Origin: Candidatus Nanoarchaeia archaeon
GTDB taxonomy: Archaea > Nanobdellota > Nanobdellia > Woesearchaeales > UBA10216
DNA: 39,889 nt
Assembly: GCA_028279045.1 (NCBI GenBank)
Contig: JANQSZ010000010.1
Location: 1 to 39,889 of the forward strand
Direction of reading: 5' to 3'
Shown: positions 15,439 through 24,045 of the stretch, piece after piece
Layout of the letters: every line of letters starts with the position of its first letter
How positions within the stretch are numbered: the first letter of the stretch is position 1
Notes under the pieces: generated by a model
What the model was told of the DNA's origin: nothing
Seen by the model: only the letters and a program-made list of their open reading frames with translations
The model's database searches: none
Position numbers and translations under genes: made by a program

Positions 15439-16161
15439 ATGGAAGCTGAGCTTAAAGAAGCACTTCAGAAGAACAAAGCGATATCTCTCTTTGCAAACTG
15501 TTCTGTGCGCTACTCAGGTCGCGCAGAAAGCTATCTCGGTGCAGGGGACCGTTTTATAATCATCAAGAGCGATGGTACTCTTCTAGTCCATCAACCGCAG
15601 GGCAGCGCTCCTGTGAATTACATGAAAGACGGTTCTGCACACGATGTTATTTTAGAAAATGGCGAAATGCAACTGAAAAGCCAAAACCTCGCGCTCAAAG
15701 AATATCTTGACATCACACTCCATACAATTCACTCGTTCCACACCGCAGAACTTACTGATGGCGAAAAAATCCAACTTATGGGTTCTGAAAAAGATATGTC
15801 TGATATGATTTACAACAATCCTGAACTTATTTCAGCAGACTTCAAACCTATTAGCAGAGAAGAACAAACAAAGTACGGCTTCCTTGACGTGTTCGGCTAC
15901 GATAAAGACAACAACCTCGTCATCATTGAATGCAAACGCTACATTGCAGATCTAAAAGCAGTTGACCAGCTAGAACGCTACGTCAAAAAGATGAAAGAGC
16001 TTCGCGGCATCAACAATATTCGCGGCATCATTGCTGCTCCTAAGATAACACCCAATGCAAAAGACATGTTAAACAATCGCGGATTCGAGTTCTGCAGTCT
16101 CGCACCCCCAAACAATTTCGAACGTTACGATAAAGATCAGAAGAAATTAGGCGAGTATTAA
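15439..16161 (+). CDS. nucS: Mismatch-specific endonuclease NucS/EndoMS
   Basis: 240 residues. Cleaves both strands at mismatches and processes branched DNA. N-terminal dimerisation/DNA-binding domain (SVRYSGRAESYLGAGDRFIIIK, DGTLLVHQPQG) and C-terminal RecB-like nuclease: GFLDVFGYD and LVIIECKRY supply the D and ExK catalytic residues. The last seven residues QKKLGEY fit a PCNA-binding PIP box. ATG lies about 20 nt after the trm-G10 stop near TTAAATAAA. Its stop overlaps the convergent NurA-like gene by 4 nt. Confidence 0.93.
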   Translation: MEAELKEALQKNKAISLFANCSVRYSGRAESYLGAGDRFIIIKSDGTLLVHQPQGSAPVNYMKDGSAHDVILENGEMQLKSQNLALKEYLDITLHTIHSFHTAELTDGEKIQLMGSEKDMSDMIYNNPELISADFKPISREEQTKYGFLDVFGYDKDNNLVIIECKRYIADLKAVDQLERYVKKMKELRGINNIRGIIAAPKITPNAKDMLNNRGFEFCSLAPPNNFERYDKDQKKLGEY

Positions 16162-17081
16162 GCACTATCCAGTATTCTATGTGCATCTGAACTACTTAAC
16201 TGCCGTTCTACAGCTTTCCCTGTTCGCGCCAATAATTTAGCCCGCAACAACTCTTGTTCGCGATTACTTACACGCGCCACACGATCAACAAGAACCAGTC
16301 CGTATGGATACCCAGGAAAAATAACATCTCTGCTATTCTCTACTAAAACATCCAAACCAATTTCCCGAAAAGAATCAACGCGGAAAATATGCTTGCTTGC
16401 TTCGTGAAATTTACAAAATCGCATAAAAAAAGGACCGTTAGCAACAGGATAATATTCCCAGATTCCAGCCGGCGCGTGATGCGCAAGCAGTGCAGTAAAC
16501 AACGTTCCTGCATCGGTAAGCAACGTACTTGTTTTTGCAACCGCAACAACATCTTTTCCCGATAATATTTGCAATCGCTCCTCCTCTCCTTTAAACCGCG
16601 CTTCTAATGTTCCATCAAGCACAACAAGTCCATTCTGGTTAAGTGCAAGATCAAGCTCACTTAACCGCCGCACCATTTCGCCTACTGTTTCGATCGGCAC
16701 CGTGCTTCCATTCTCAACAGCATCAAACACAAACGCAGTATCCCACTCTCCTTCTACTGGATACACGTTCGCAACATATCGTAGTTTGTCCTGCATCTCA
16801 GCGCGCACAACAAGATAGCACTCTTTTCTCTGTATTCCAGCTCGTTTCCCATTCTCAAACTGTACAGCAGCTACCCGAATATACTGTACACTCAGTGCGC
16901 CACTATTGATCAAAACAGCGTTCCCCCCATCTATATAGGAGGCATTCCCTGCTTTTCCAGTCAATTGCCTATAGTATTCTTGAGAAAAAGGCACTGATTC
17001 GAGGTTTTTATTCACAAAATACGCTTTCGTTCCCTCTACTTTCTGCCCTTCTTGAGCGATTTGATCAATAAAATCGTCCAT
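16158..17081 (-). CDS. nurA: NurA-like nuclease domain protein
   Basis: 307 residues. The pattern SYIDGGNAVLINSGALSVQY..., VLDGTLEARF and a C-terminal YPYGLVLVDRVARVSNREQ fits NurA, the 5'-3' nuclease that works with the HerA ATPase in end resection; the Asp residues of IDGG and LDGTL would be the metal ligands. HerA is not in the window. Divergent from the DUF1461 gene; a weak A/T box (TTATTAA) lies in the shared 50-nt spacer. Less conserved than Rad50/PolB, so the family call is moderate. Confidence 0.68.
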   Translation of the reverse strand: MDDFIDQIAQEGQKVEGTKAYFVNKNLESVPFSQEYYRQLTGKAGNASYIDGGNAVLINSGALSVQYIRVAAVQFENGKRAGIQRKECYLVVRAEMQDKLRYVANVYPVEGEWDTAFVFDAVENGSTVPIETVGEMVRRLSELDLALNQNGLVVLDGTLEARFKGEEERLQILSGKDVVAVAKTSTLLTDAGTLFTALLAHHAPAGIWEYYPVANGPFFMRFCKFHEASKHIFRVDSFREIGLDVLVENSRDVIFPGYPYGLVLVDRVARVSNREQELLRAKLLARTGKAVERQLSSSDAHRILDSA

Positions 17082-17132
17082 ATTCAGAGCGTAAAAGGAA
17101 CGTTAATAAATGTTTGTAGCAGCAAAAACACC

Positions 17133-17741
17133 ATGAAAATCCTGAGAATTGCAGTAATTACACTCATTCCGTTACTTTTTATTGTAACAAATAGCCTAAG
17201 TTTGTTGTACGATGCAGATTTTCTTGTTAATATTTCTACAAATCCCGATCAAGCAGCTCCAATCGTTTCTTTTGTGCAATTCGGAACAGATCTTCCAAGT
17301 TTGACGCAATCTGAATCAGATCACATGCAAGATGTGCGTTCGCTTGTTATCAAAACACAATTGTTCTTTATTGCACTTCTAGCAATCGTAACAACGCTTC
17401 TCTATTTTATTTGGAAAGATGACAAACATCTCTTTTTCCGTCGGTGCGAATCAATGCTATTGCGCGGATCTGCAATTGCTTTAGGAATCATTATTGCTCT
17501 CTTTGTCGCTCTTCTAAATTTTTCTTCTTCATTTAACACATTCCACGAATTATTTTTCAAGCCAGGAACGTTTTCATTCCCTCCAACTTCAACATTAGTC
17601 ACACTTTTTCCAGAAGTTTTCTTCCAAACAACAGCATTTCACGTAATTATCGCAACAACTTTGCAATCAATTGTAATTATTACACTTTTGTGGTACGATC
17701 AGTTGCAAATGTTTGCAAAATTCGCAAAAATGCGAAAATAA
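17133..17741 (+). CDS. DUF1461 integral membrane protein
   Basis: 202 residues. Four membrane segments (about 3-23, 76-96, 113-135, 171-192). LYDADFLV, then HMQDVRSLV and FNTFHELFFKPGTFSFPPTSTLVTLFPEVFF are DUF1461/TIGR01906 hallmarks. Function unknown. Start ATG 17133 (leaderless, TATA about 26 nt upstream at 17104-17112); the frame is open further upstream but into the divergent gene. Confidence 0.8.
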   Translation: MKILRIAVITLIPLLFIVTNSLSLLYDADFLVNISTNPDQAAPIVSFVQFGTDLPSLTQSESDHMQDVRSLVIKTQLFFIALLAIVTTLLYFIWKDDKHLFFRRCESMLLRGSAIALGIIIALFVALLNFSSSFNTFHELFFKPGTFSFPPTSTLVTLFPEVFFQTTAFHVIIATTLQSIVIITLLWYDQLQMFAKFAKMRK

Positions 17742-17852
17742 ACGCAAAATTACGTGTAAAAGATACTGAACCTCTGACTAAAAGCAGAAATGTTTATAAA
17801 CGAAAAATGCCATTTTTAAGCTAAATTTAATCTACCTTGAGGTGATTATTTC

Positions 17853-18197
17853 ATGGCTGCAAGACGCAAAAAACGTGCGGCAAAGAAGAGGACGACGCGA
17901 AAGCGGACTACGAAGCGTAAAGCTACGAAGAAGCGCGCAACAAAGCGACGTGCTAAGAAAAAGGCTGCACCAAAGAAGCGCAGGCGAAAGGCTGCGAAGA
18001 AGGCTGCTCCTAAGCGACGAAAGAAGCGAGCTACTAAAAAGAAAGCTGCTCCTAAGAGACGCAAACGGAAAGCAACCAAAAAGAAGGCGCCAAAGCGACG
18101 TAAAAAGCGAGCTGCTAAGAAGAAGCCTGCTAAGCGACGCAAGAAGCGAGCTGCAAAGAAGAAGCCTGCAAAGCGCCGAAGAAGACGAAAGAAGTAA
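17853..18197 (+). CDS. Lys/Arg/Ala-rich histone-H1-like protein
   Basis: 114 residues made almost only of K, R, A, T and P. From about residue 48 it is a tandem array of a 13-14-residue unit (PKRRKKRATKKKAA type, five copies), the last two nearly identical. It resembles bacterial Hc1/eukaryotic H1 C-terminal tails; it should bind nucleic acid without a fold. SD GAGGTGAT 8 nt before ATG, TATA GTTTATAAAC about 60 nt upstream. RNA binding is an alternative role. A T-rich tract follows. Confidence 0.7.
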   Translation: MAARRKKRAAKKRTTRKRTTKRKATKKRATKRRAKKKAAPKKRRRKAAKKAAPKRRKKRATKKKAAPKRRKRKATKKKAPKRRKKRAAKKKPAKRRKKRAAKKKPAKRRRRRKK

Positions 18198-18206
18198 CTG
18201 ACGTCT

Positions 18207-18229
18207 AATTTTTTATTTTTTTTATTTTT
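18207..18229 (+). terminator. T-tract terminator after the H1-like gene
   Basis: Three T-runs (6, 8 and 5 T) separated by single A, 10 nt after the stop codon and ending at the stop of the convergent endoQ gene. Poly-T tracts without a hairpin are the usual archaeal termination signal. Confidence 0.6.
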
Positions 18230-19466
18230 AAAATTCTCCCAAATTTTTCTGAACTGGTTTGAACTCTTCTTGACTTTCTTCTTCAGAAACAATTTCCCCA
18301 TACACACCGTCATAGCCAGGCTTCACTTTTATCTTCCCAGCTCGATTTGCAAGAATCATCTCTCCCACTTCAGGGTGAATTTTTTTCAACGCATCTCCAT
18401 CTGCGTTAAGCAATATAGAATATTCATCTCCCCACTCTTTCAGCATATCATTGTAGATCGCCCATACTTTCTTGGTTGCAATTCCTGCTTGCAACACACT
18501 AGCAATTAACTCGGATAGCGGAATAAGCGTTTTGAACGGCACTGCATCTTCTGGCTTGTACCCTTCAGGTCGCTTCGCAAGTTCTTCAACTCTATTCAGC
18601 ACACCAATAGTTAGCTTCTTCCCACACTTCGGGCAAATTCCATTCAATTTCTTCGTTTGCTCAGGTTCAAATGAAACATCGCAGTTCCGATGCCCATCAA
18701 CATGATATTTTCCATAGCCAGGGTCAACTTCAATAGTCTCACTCAGCCCTTTGCGTGTTCGTATCGCATCAACAACAGCATCGTACGTTAAATCTTTCAA
18801 ATCAAACACGTTACATTCTCGTCCCATTCTCCACGGCCAGTAACTGTGGGCATCAGAATTCGACAGCAACGTTATCCCATCCAAACTCGGTACTCTCCAG
18901 TTCATTTCAGGATCAGAAGACATTCCTGTTTCAATCGCATGAACATGCTTGGCCTGATCTTGAAAGCATTCTTGCAAAGAATCAAACCCCGACATGCTTC
19001 CTAGCGCACCAAACCACGGTGTCCACAAGTGTGCAGGCACAACTTCTATTTTCTCATGAATATCCTGCATCGCTTCAACAAGTTCGATGCTGCTAAATCC
19101 AAAAATAGGTCGACCGTCATAATCCAATCTTCCTTTACTTCCAAGAAATTCTTGAATGCGAACCGCTGCTTCTTTGTTCGGCGCGTAAAGCAAGTGATGT
19201 ATTCTCCTTCCTTTCCCACCTTGCGTGTAAATCAACGCAATCTCTGTCTGCCAAATAAACGGATACCCTGTCTTGCTCCTCAGTATTCCATTTTCCTCAG
19301 TTAGCTTGCTCTGCAATTCTTTCATCCAAATAGGATGTTGAAAATCACCAGTACCCAGCACGTGCAACCCTTTCATTTTACCGTACTGCTCTAAATTTTC
19401 CAAGTTCAATTGCCCGGTCGCTCTACTGTAGTGCGAATGCATGTGCAGATCAATGAAATACTTCAT
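18228..19466 (-). CDS. endoQ: Endonuclease Q (PHP-family DNA repair nuclease)
   Basis: 412 residues. EndoQ nicks DNA 5' of deaminated bases (hypoxanthine, uracil) and abasic sites. PHP metal ligands at the N-terminus HMHSH (8-12), TGDFQHP (39-45), and SNSDAHS at 202-208; then a Cys zinc element around HRNC (259-262) and CPKC (278-281), and a helical C-terminus. Length and layout match the Pyrococcus enzyme (about 424). The last residues QKNLGEF (406-412) form a PIP box. Start ATG overlaps the PolB stop (ATGA). Confidence 0.9.
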   Translation of the reverse strand: MKYFIDLHMHSHYSRATGQLNLENLEQYGKMKGLHVLGTGDFQHPIWMKELQSKLTEENGILRSKTGYPFIWQTEIALIYTQGGKGRRIHHLLYAPNKEAAVRIQEFLGSKGRLDYDGRPIFGFSSIELVEAMQDIHEKIEVVPAHLWTPWFGALGSMSGFDSLQECFQDQAKHVHAIETGMSSDPEMNWRVPSLDGITLLSNSDAHSYWPWRMGRECNVFDLKDLTYDAVVDAIRTRKGLSETIEVDPGYGKYHVDGHRNCDVSFEPEQTKKLNGICPKCGKKLTIGVLNRVEELAKRPEGYKPEDAVPFKTLIPLSELIASVLQAGIATKKVWAIYNDMLKEWGDEYSILLNADGDALKKIHPEVGEMILANRAGKIKVKPGYDGVYGEIVSEEESQEEFKPVQKNLGEF

Positions 19467-21880
19467 AGAAAACTCCCCAGCGTACTCTGCTTTTTGTCTT
19501 CAACTTCCTCCACAATAGAGACGTGCATCGTATCAAACAAACTCTCCACAGCAGGAAGTACTTGATTGTTAATGTAATACTCTGAATCGTAAACATGATT
19601 TGCAACCTCATCGGGTAACTTAACTCTATCCCGTATCCTTCCTTTTCCTGCCGTCACAATATATTGAACAATCATCCCCGGATACACTTCCTTCCCTTGT
19701 TCCTGCATACGCTTCGCAGCAGCAACGTGCGGACCAATTGCTTCATACTGACTCGGGTCGCGTTGCAGTTGCGTCTGTATCACCAATTCTTCTGCTGGCA
19801 AGGTATGATTTTTCAGCTCGGTAACAATTTTCTTAACATACGCTGTCGCTTTTTCTGCATCGTGTTCTTTAAGCAGTATACGCAACACTTCTTTCTGCGT
19901 ACTCCGCGCAATTTTGGACGCATTCCTTCGAACAGTTTCAAATCCTTTGATTTTCAGTTCTCCTTTCTCAGTGAGCAGTGCATATCGCTTCTTCGCTCCC
20001 CCACCGCCTTTGGCTGCAACAAATATCCCAGAGGAATAATACCCATCAAATTCTAATTCCATCAACCCAGGAAGTGATTCATTAATAACATCAACAAACT
20101 TTTCTGCTTCTTCCCGCTTTTTACTTCCAAGCCCCAGAAAAATACTGTCTGTATCCGAATACAATACTTCAAAGCCCGCTTCCTTTGATTTCTCTATAAC
20201 GTCATGAATGTGATGTCTTCCAAACGCTGTAATGATCCTTGCTGCTTCTACAGAGTACCAGCGCGCCCCGACAAACCCTAGGTAGCCGTACGTTGCGTTT
20301 GCAACAAGTTTCAACGCTAGTTGCCGCGCTTGCAACATTTTGTTATCAGGATCTTTTTTGATTTCTTCCTTGACTTTCAATCGAGTTCGAATAATGTTCT
20401 CTATCATCTCCGAGATAAATCCACGCGGTTCTTTGCACACCCAGTACTCCTCGCTCAGTTCCGGAACAGCCTCTGAATTTTCTTTGCATTCCTTCACATT
20501 CACTGTTTCCGGCGAGATGTTGTGCGCAGAAATAATCGTAGGATACAGGCTCAAGAAATCAAAAACAATGATGTCCTTGTAAATTCCCGGTTTCGGCTCA
20601 AAAACAAACGCCCCTTCGAATCGTTCTCGAACCCGGCTAATACTTTCATTCTCTCCTGGCCTGCTCGGCGCAATTCGATTACTTTGGAACGCTTCCCGCA
20701 ATAAGTACCATTCAACCAGCTGCGAATAACTTAGCGAGTACACATGACTCAGCGGCAATCCAATAAGCTTGGCCATTCCCATGATGTTTGGTAAAAACAA
20801 TTCTGCTAACCGGTACGTAAGATCTGTATCCTGCAAATTATAATCCGCAAACTTGCTCAACTGTTCTTTATCTCCGTTCTCCCACGCCCGGAACACTTCT
20901 TGAAAGTCAACCTCTATTTTGCCGTCCCCCAAAAGTTCTTTTGCAACACTATCAAGAGTAAACACAGGAGTTTCCAAAGAAAATCGCACACTTTTACGAA
21001 CATAAGTCAACAAATCAATGTTTGCAATTCCCGTGATCAACACATCTGTGGTTCGATTCTTCCGCAGCCCAGTGTAATCAGTTCCAATATCAAAAGCAGC
21101 GCCCAGTTTCTCAGCGCGCTCTTTGATAAACGGCAAATCATATCCGTCGCTATTATACCCTGTCAGCACATCCGGTCCGTATTCAACAATCGCATCCCGA
21201 ACAGCTTCGATCAACTCTTTCTCATCTTTTACAACAACAAGATCATCATGCTCGCAGTCCTTCCACGTTATCACACGCCGAAATCCGTCACCAATCAGCG
21301 CCACCATGATAATAGGATCGCGATGCGCCACTGGTAGTTTTCCTGTGCTGCTATAGGTCTCAATATCAAACGCAAGTATCCGTACTGTATCGAGTGAATC
21401 ACTTTCATGTGTAATACTCTTAACAGCATAGGTCGGCGTCCGATATTTTTCTTGTACTTCTTCACATTCAACCTTGTGCTTCGTCAAGGGCCGTATATCG
21501 TGATCCAAAAAATATCTCCGCGAAAAAAGAATGTCTGCCTCAAGAACAGTTCCAATGCTTTTTGCTGCATCCCGCAACAACGGTACATCTGCAGGCCGTT
21601 CTACAAATGCTTTCAGCACCTCAACGGTTTTTCCCTTGTATGTCATGTTTGCTTTTTCAACAGAGACAACACCCACCGTCCGTTCGCGCTCAACATGCAA
21701 ATTCATCAGTTGTTTTTCCGCAATATCGTTATCTTTCGCAAGCACTTTAAAATGCGGAGTATATCGATCATCCAGCAAAGTAACTTGCTTTCCAGTTTCA
21801 TCTCTCCCAAAGATCTGTACAACAGGCTTCCCGTTTTTCAGCGTGTAGCTAACCTCGACGGGGTAGAAAGTTTTCTCCAT
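19463..21880 (-). CDS. polB: DNA polymerase B (family B, proofreading)
   Basis: 805 residues, the usual archaeal PolB size. Exonuclease motifs: DIE (172-174), YNSDGYD (242-248) and YNLQDTD (347-353) intact. Polymerase motifs: A DFLSLYPTII (441-450), B region LKLVANATYGYLGF (523-536), C YSDTDSIF (574-581). C-terminus ends QSTLGSFL, a classical PIP box for PCNA. Leaderless: ATG 21880 is 26 nt from the centre of TATTTAAA (21902-21909). Translationally coupled to endoQ. No intein is present. Confidence 0.97.
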   Translation of the reverse strand: MEKTFYPVEVSYTLKNGKPVVQIFGRDETGKQVTLLDDRYTPHFKVLAKDNDIAEKQLMNLHVERERTVGVVSVEKANMTYKGKTVEVLKAFVERPADVPLLRDAAKSIGTVLEADILFSRRYFLDHDIRPLTKHKVECEEVQEKYRTPTYAVKSITHESDSLDTVRILAFDIETYSSTGKLPVAHRDPIIMVALIGDGFRRVITWKDCEHDDLVVVKDEKELIEAVRDAIVEYGPDVLTGYNSDGYDLPFIKERAEKLGAAFDIGTDYTGLRKNRTTDVLITGIANIDLLTYVRKSVRFSLETPVFTLDSVAKELLGDGKIEVDFQEVFRAWENGDKEQLSKFADYNLQDTDLTYRLAELFLPNIMGMAKLIGLPLSHVYSLSYSQLVEWYLLREAFQSNRIAPSRPGENESISRVRERFEGAFVFEPKPGIYKDIIVFDFLSLYPTIISAHNISPETVNVKECKENSEAVPELSEEYWVCKEPRGFISEMIENIIRTRLKVKEEIKKDPDNKMLQARQLALKLVANATYGYLGFVGARWYSVEAARIITAFGRHHIHDVIEKSKEAGFEVLYSDTDSIFLGLGSKKREEAEKFVDVINESLPGLMELEFDGYYSSGIFVAAKGGGGAKKRYALLTEKGELKIKGFETVRRNASKIARSTQKEVLRILLKEHDAEKATAYVKKIVTELKNHTLPAEELVIQTQLQRDPSQYEAIGPHVAAAKRMQEQGKEVYPGMIVQYIVTAGKGRIRDRVKLPDEVANHVYDSEYYINNQVLPAVESLFDTMHVSIVEEVEDKKQSTLGSFL

Positions 21881-21901
21881 ATGTTTTGAATTTGTAGGCG
21901 G

Positions 21902-21930
21902 TATTTAAACATTGCCAACAGATTTAAATA
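21902..21930. promoter_or_regulatory. Back-to-back TATA boxes for polB and the malic enzyme gene
   Basis: TTTAAATA read on the minus strand (21902-21909) is 26 nt from the polB ATG; TTTAAATA on the plus strand (21923-21930) is 27 nt from ATG 21953. Two separate boxes lie in a 72-nt spacer. Confidence 0.75.
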
Positions 21931-21952
21931 TTCACACTTGTTTATCCCTGAA

Positions 21953-23104
21953 ATGTCCAAGGACAAGGAAGCCCTGAAGCTTCATGCAAAGCTTCGCGGT
22001 AAAGTGGTTGCGAGATCAAAGATACCTCTTCGTTCTCCTGATGATTTATCTCTGTTGTATACGCCAGGCGTTGCAGCAGTAAGTATGGCCGTTGCCAGAA
22101 ATAAGGCCGACGCCTACAAATATACGATGAAAGGCAATACAGTTGGTATTGTCAGCGATGGTTCTGCTGTTCTCGGCCTTGGTAATATCGGTCCTGAAGG
22201 TGCTCTTCCGGTCATGGAAGGAAAAGCACTCCTCTTCTCCGAACTAGCTGGCCTTGATGCATTTCCCATTTGTTTAAACACGCAAGATCCTAAAGAAATT
22301 ATCAAGAACGTCATGGATATTGCTCCTGTGTTCGGCGGCATTAATCTCGAAGACATCGCCGCCCCTCAGTGTTTCGAGATTGAAGACACACTCAAAAAGA
22401 AACTAGACATCCCTGTGATGCACGACGACCAACATGGTACGGCGGTTGTTGTACTAGCAGGAATGATCAACGCATTCAAACTTTCTAAGAAACCAAAGAA
22501 CTCAAAGATTGTTATCGCTGGTGCCGGCGCTGCTGGTGTTGCTTGTGCAAAAATTCTTCTCAACTATGGTATGAAAAACATTGTTCTTACCGACCGTACC
22601 GGTGCTATCTACAAAGGTCGAAAAAACCTCAACCCGATCAAGAAAAAAATGGCACTCATTACAAATCACGATCGCGAACAAGGAACGCTTGCCGATGTTT
22701 TAAACAACGCAGATGTTTTCATCGGCGTGTCTGGCCCTGGTATATTAAACAGCCAAATGGTTAAGACCATGAACAATCCGCTTATTTTCGCTATGGCAAA
22801 TCCTACGCCAGAAATCTTCCCTGCAGATGCAATTAAAGCGGGTGCAAAGATTGTAGCAACAGGCCGTTCTGATTTCCCAAATCAAATTAACAACGTGCTC
22901 GGGTTCCCTGGTATTTTCCGCGGTGCATTAGACAGCAGAGCTTCTGAGATTAACGAGCCTATGAAACTAGCCGCAGCAGAAGCAATTGCCAAGCTTGTCA
23001 AGCCTACTCCGAAGACAATCATCCCTTCTCCGCTCGATAGACGCGTAGTCCCCGCTGTTGCAAAAGCAGTGACAAAGGCAGCCAAGAAAACTGGCGTCGC
23101 ATAA
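21953..23104 (+). CDS. mae: NAD(P)-dependent malic enzyme
   Basis: 383 residues, the short (bacterial/archaeal) form without the PTA domain. Oxidative decarboxylation of malate to pyruvate. Motifs: LLYTPGVAAVS (N-terminal domain), GKALLFSELAGLDAFPI, HDDQHGTAVVVLAGMINA (metal-binding DD), and the Rossmann motif IAGAGAAGVACAKIL, then MANPTPEI. Start ATG 21953, not the upstream in-frame 21938. Cofactor preference cannot be told from sequence. Links C4 and C3 metabolism; other TCA enzymes are absent from the window. Confidence 0.93.
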   Translation: MSKDKEALKLHAKLRGKVVARSKIPLRSPDDLSLLYTPGVAAVSMAVARNKADAYKYTMKGNTVGIVSDGSAVLGLGNIGPEGALPVMEGKALLFSELAGLDAFPICLNTQDPKEIIKNVMDIAPVFGGINLEDIAAPQCFEIEDTLKKKLDIPVMHDDQHGTAVVVLAGMINAFKLSKKPKNSKIVIAGAGAAGVACAKILLNYGMKNIVLTDRTGAIYKGRKNLNPIKKKMALITNHDREQGTLADVLNNADVFIGVSGPGILNSQMVKTMNNPLIFAMANPTPEIFPADAIKAGAKIVATGRSDFPNQINNVLGFPGIFRGALDSRASEINEPMKLAAAEAIAKLVKPTPKTIIPSPLDRRVVPAVAKAVTKAAKKTGVA

Positions 23105-23159
23105 ACTTTTTATACTAGCAAATTAGCATTTTTCTATCTGAATTTGTGGTTTATTCGAC

Positions 23160-23233
23160 CGTTATTCATTGATCCGAATTGCGTTTTTAAGCGTTATTCA
23201 TTGATCCCACAATATTCCGATATTTAGTGATCC
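23160..23233 (+). repeat. Three direct repeats of a 16-nt motif before a membrane-protein gene
   Basis: CGTTATTCATTGATCC occurs exactly at 23160-23175 and 23192-23207, and as CGATATTTAGTGATCC (13 of 16 the same) at 23218-23233. Spacings are 32 and 26 nt. A TATA-like TTTTTAAG (about 23184-23190) lies between the first and second copies, and the third copy ends two bases before ATG 23236. Possible operators or an RNA-level signal. Confidence 0.75.
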
Positions 23234-23235
23234 CT

Positions 23236-23514
23236 ATGGTGTACCAAATAATGCCACTGCTGGACTTGGTGTCCGCAATTGTAATCCTCTTTTCCGGCAT
23301 TTTGCCCGGAAACGTGCTCTTTTACATTGCAGGCTATCTCTTGCTCAAAGGAGGACTCTTTTTCTTGATGAGTAAAGACTTCGCCAGCGCAGTAGATATC
23401 GCTATCGGCATCTACGTAATTTTTATTGTAATAGGCTTATCGCACTTTATGGCAAATACGCTAGCATCATTATTCCTTGCACAGAAAGGGTTACTTGGAC
23501 TTGTTGCGTTGTAG
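23236..23514 (+). CDS. Small membrane protein, three or four helices
   Basis: 92 residues, almost all hydrophobic, with helices at about 5-25, 27-43, 52-73 and 75-91. Two charged residues interrupt the middle (KGGLFFLMSKDF). No family recognised. ATG 23236 was chosen over GTG 23227 because the repeat runs up to it. It is preceded by three copies of a 16-nt repeat. Its 3' end overlaps the next, opposite-strand membrane gene by 24 nt. Confidence 0.65.
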   Translation: MVYQIMPLLDLVSAIVILFSGILPGNVLFYIAGYLLLKGGLFFLMSKDFASAVDIAIGIYVIFIVIGLSHFMANTLASLFLAQKGLLGLVAL

Positions 23515-24045
23515 CGGATTCTTTCTCATACCAATAAAAATTAACAATACCAACACTAATCCGAGAAGTAAGAATCTCAATATGTCTCCAATTTCCGACC
23601 AGGATCGTAGTGTTCCGATTATGATCGTCAATATTCCGCCCAGCAACAATCCAGAACTCACAGAGACTTCTGCTACAAACATTCCGCCGATCAACACAGC
23701 AATTCCAACAATCACAAAGATGAAGAAAATATTTTTGTTGTAATTATCTCGTTGCGTATCAAAGTCTGCACTGCAAGTATTACAACTCACAGACTGCTGA
23801 CATCCTTCTGCGTCATATTCGTAATCAAGCATTCCGCCGGAACTAAAACATTGTTCTTGGAAAACAGGATCAACATCAAGAGGTTCACATACTTCTTTGT
23901 TCACCGGAAAGAACGGTCTTTCCCCACAAAAGTCCTCATACTCCGGTCCTGGATAGAAAGTTTGCACTCCATAAAACACGAAAAGTACAAAGATGATTCC
24001 GATGCCTATGGCTAGAAACCAGTTCTTAATGTTGCTTGTGTTCAT
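23491..24045 (-). CDS. Cys-rich membrane protein, DPANN-type
   Basis: 184 residues: one N-terminal helix (8-29), then a loop of ~70 residues with seven Cys (YEDFCGERP, VCEPL, QCFSSGG, GCQQSVSCNTCSA), then three C-terminal helices. The loop is on one side of the membrane and could form disulfides or a metal site (CNTC). I remember similar proteins with YPSPKYEDFC in small archaeal genomes; function unknown. Its start (ATG 24045) overlaps the upstream gene stop by 4 nt. Confidence 0.7.
   Translation of the reverse strand: MNTSNIKNWFLAIGIGIIFVLFVFYGVQTFYPGPEYEDFCGERPFFPVNKEVCEPLDVDPVFQEQCFSSGGMLDYEYDAEGCQQSVSCNTCSADFDTQRDNYNKNIFFIFVIVGIAVLIGGMFVAEVSVSSGLLLGGILTIIIGTLRSWSEIGDILRFLLLGLVLVLLIFIGMRKNPLQRNKSK

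Noticed and set aside
17846-18313. 155-codon minus-strand frame opposite the H1-like gene
   Set aside because: Consists of Phe/Leu/Arg repeats that mirror the K/R/A repeats; the plus strand has a perfect SD.
20900-21889. Plus-strand open frames across the polB gene
   Set aside because: PolB motifs on the other strand explain the sequence; the frames are low-complexity shadows.
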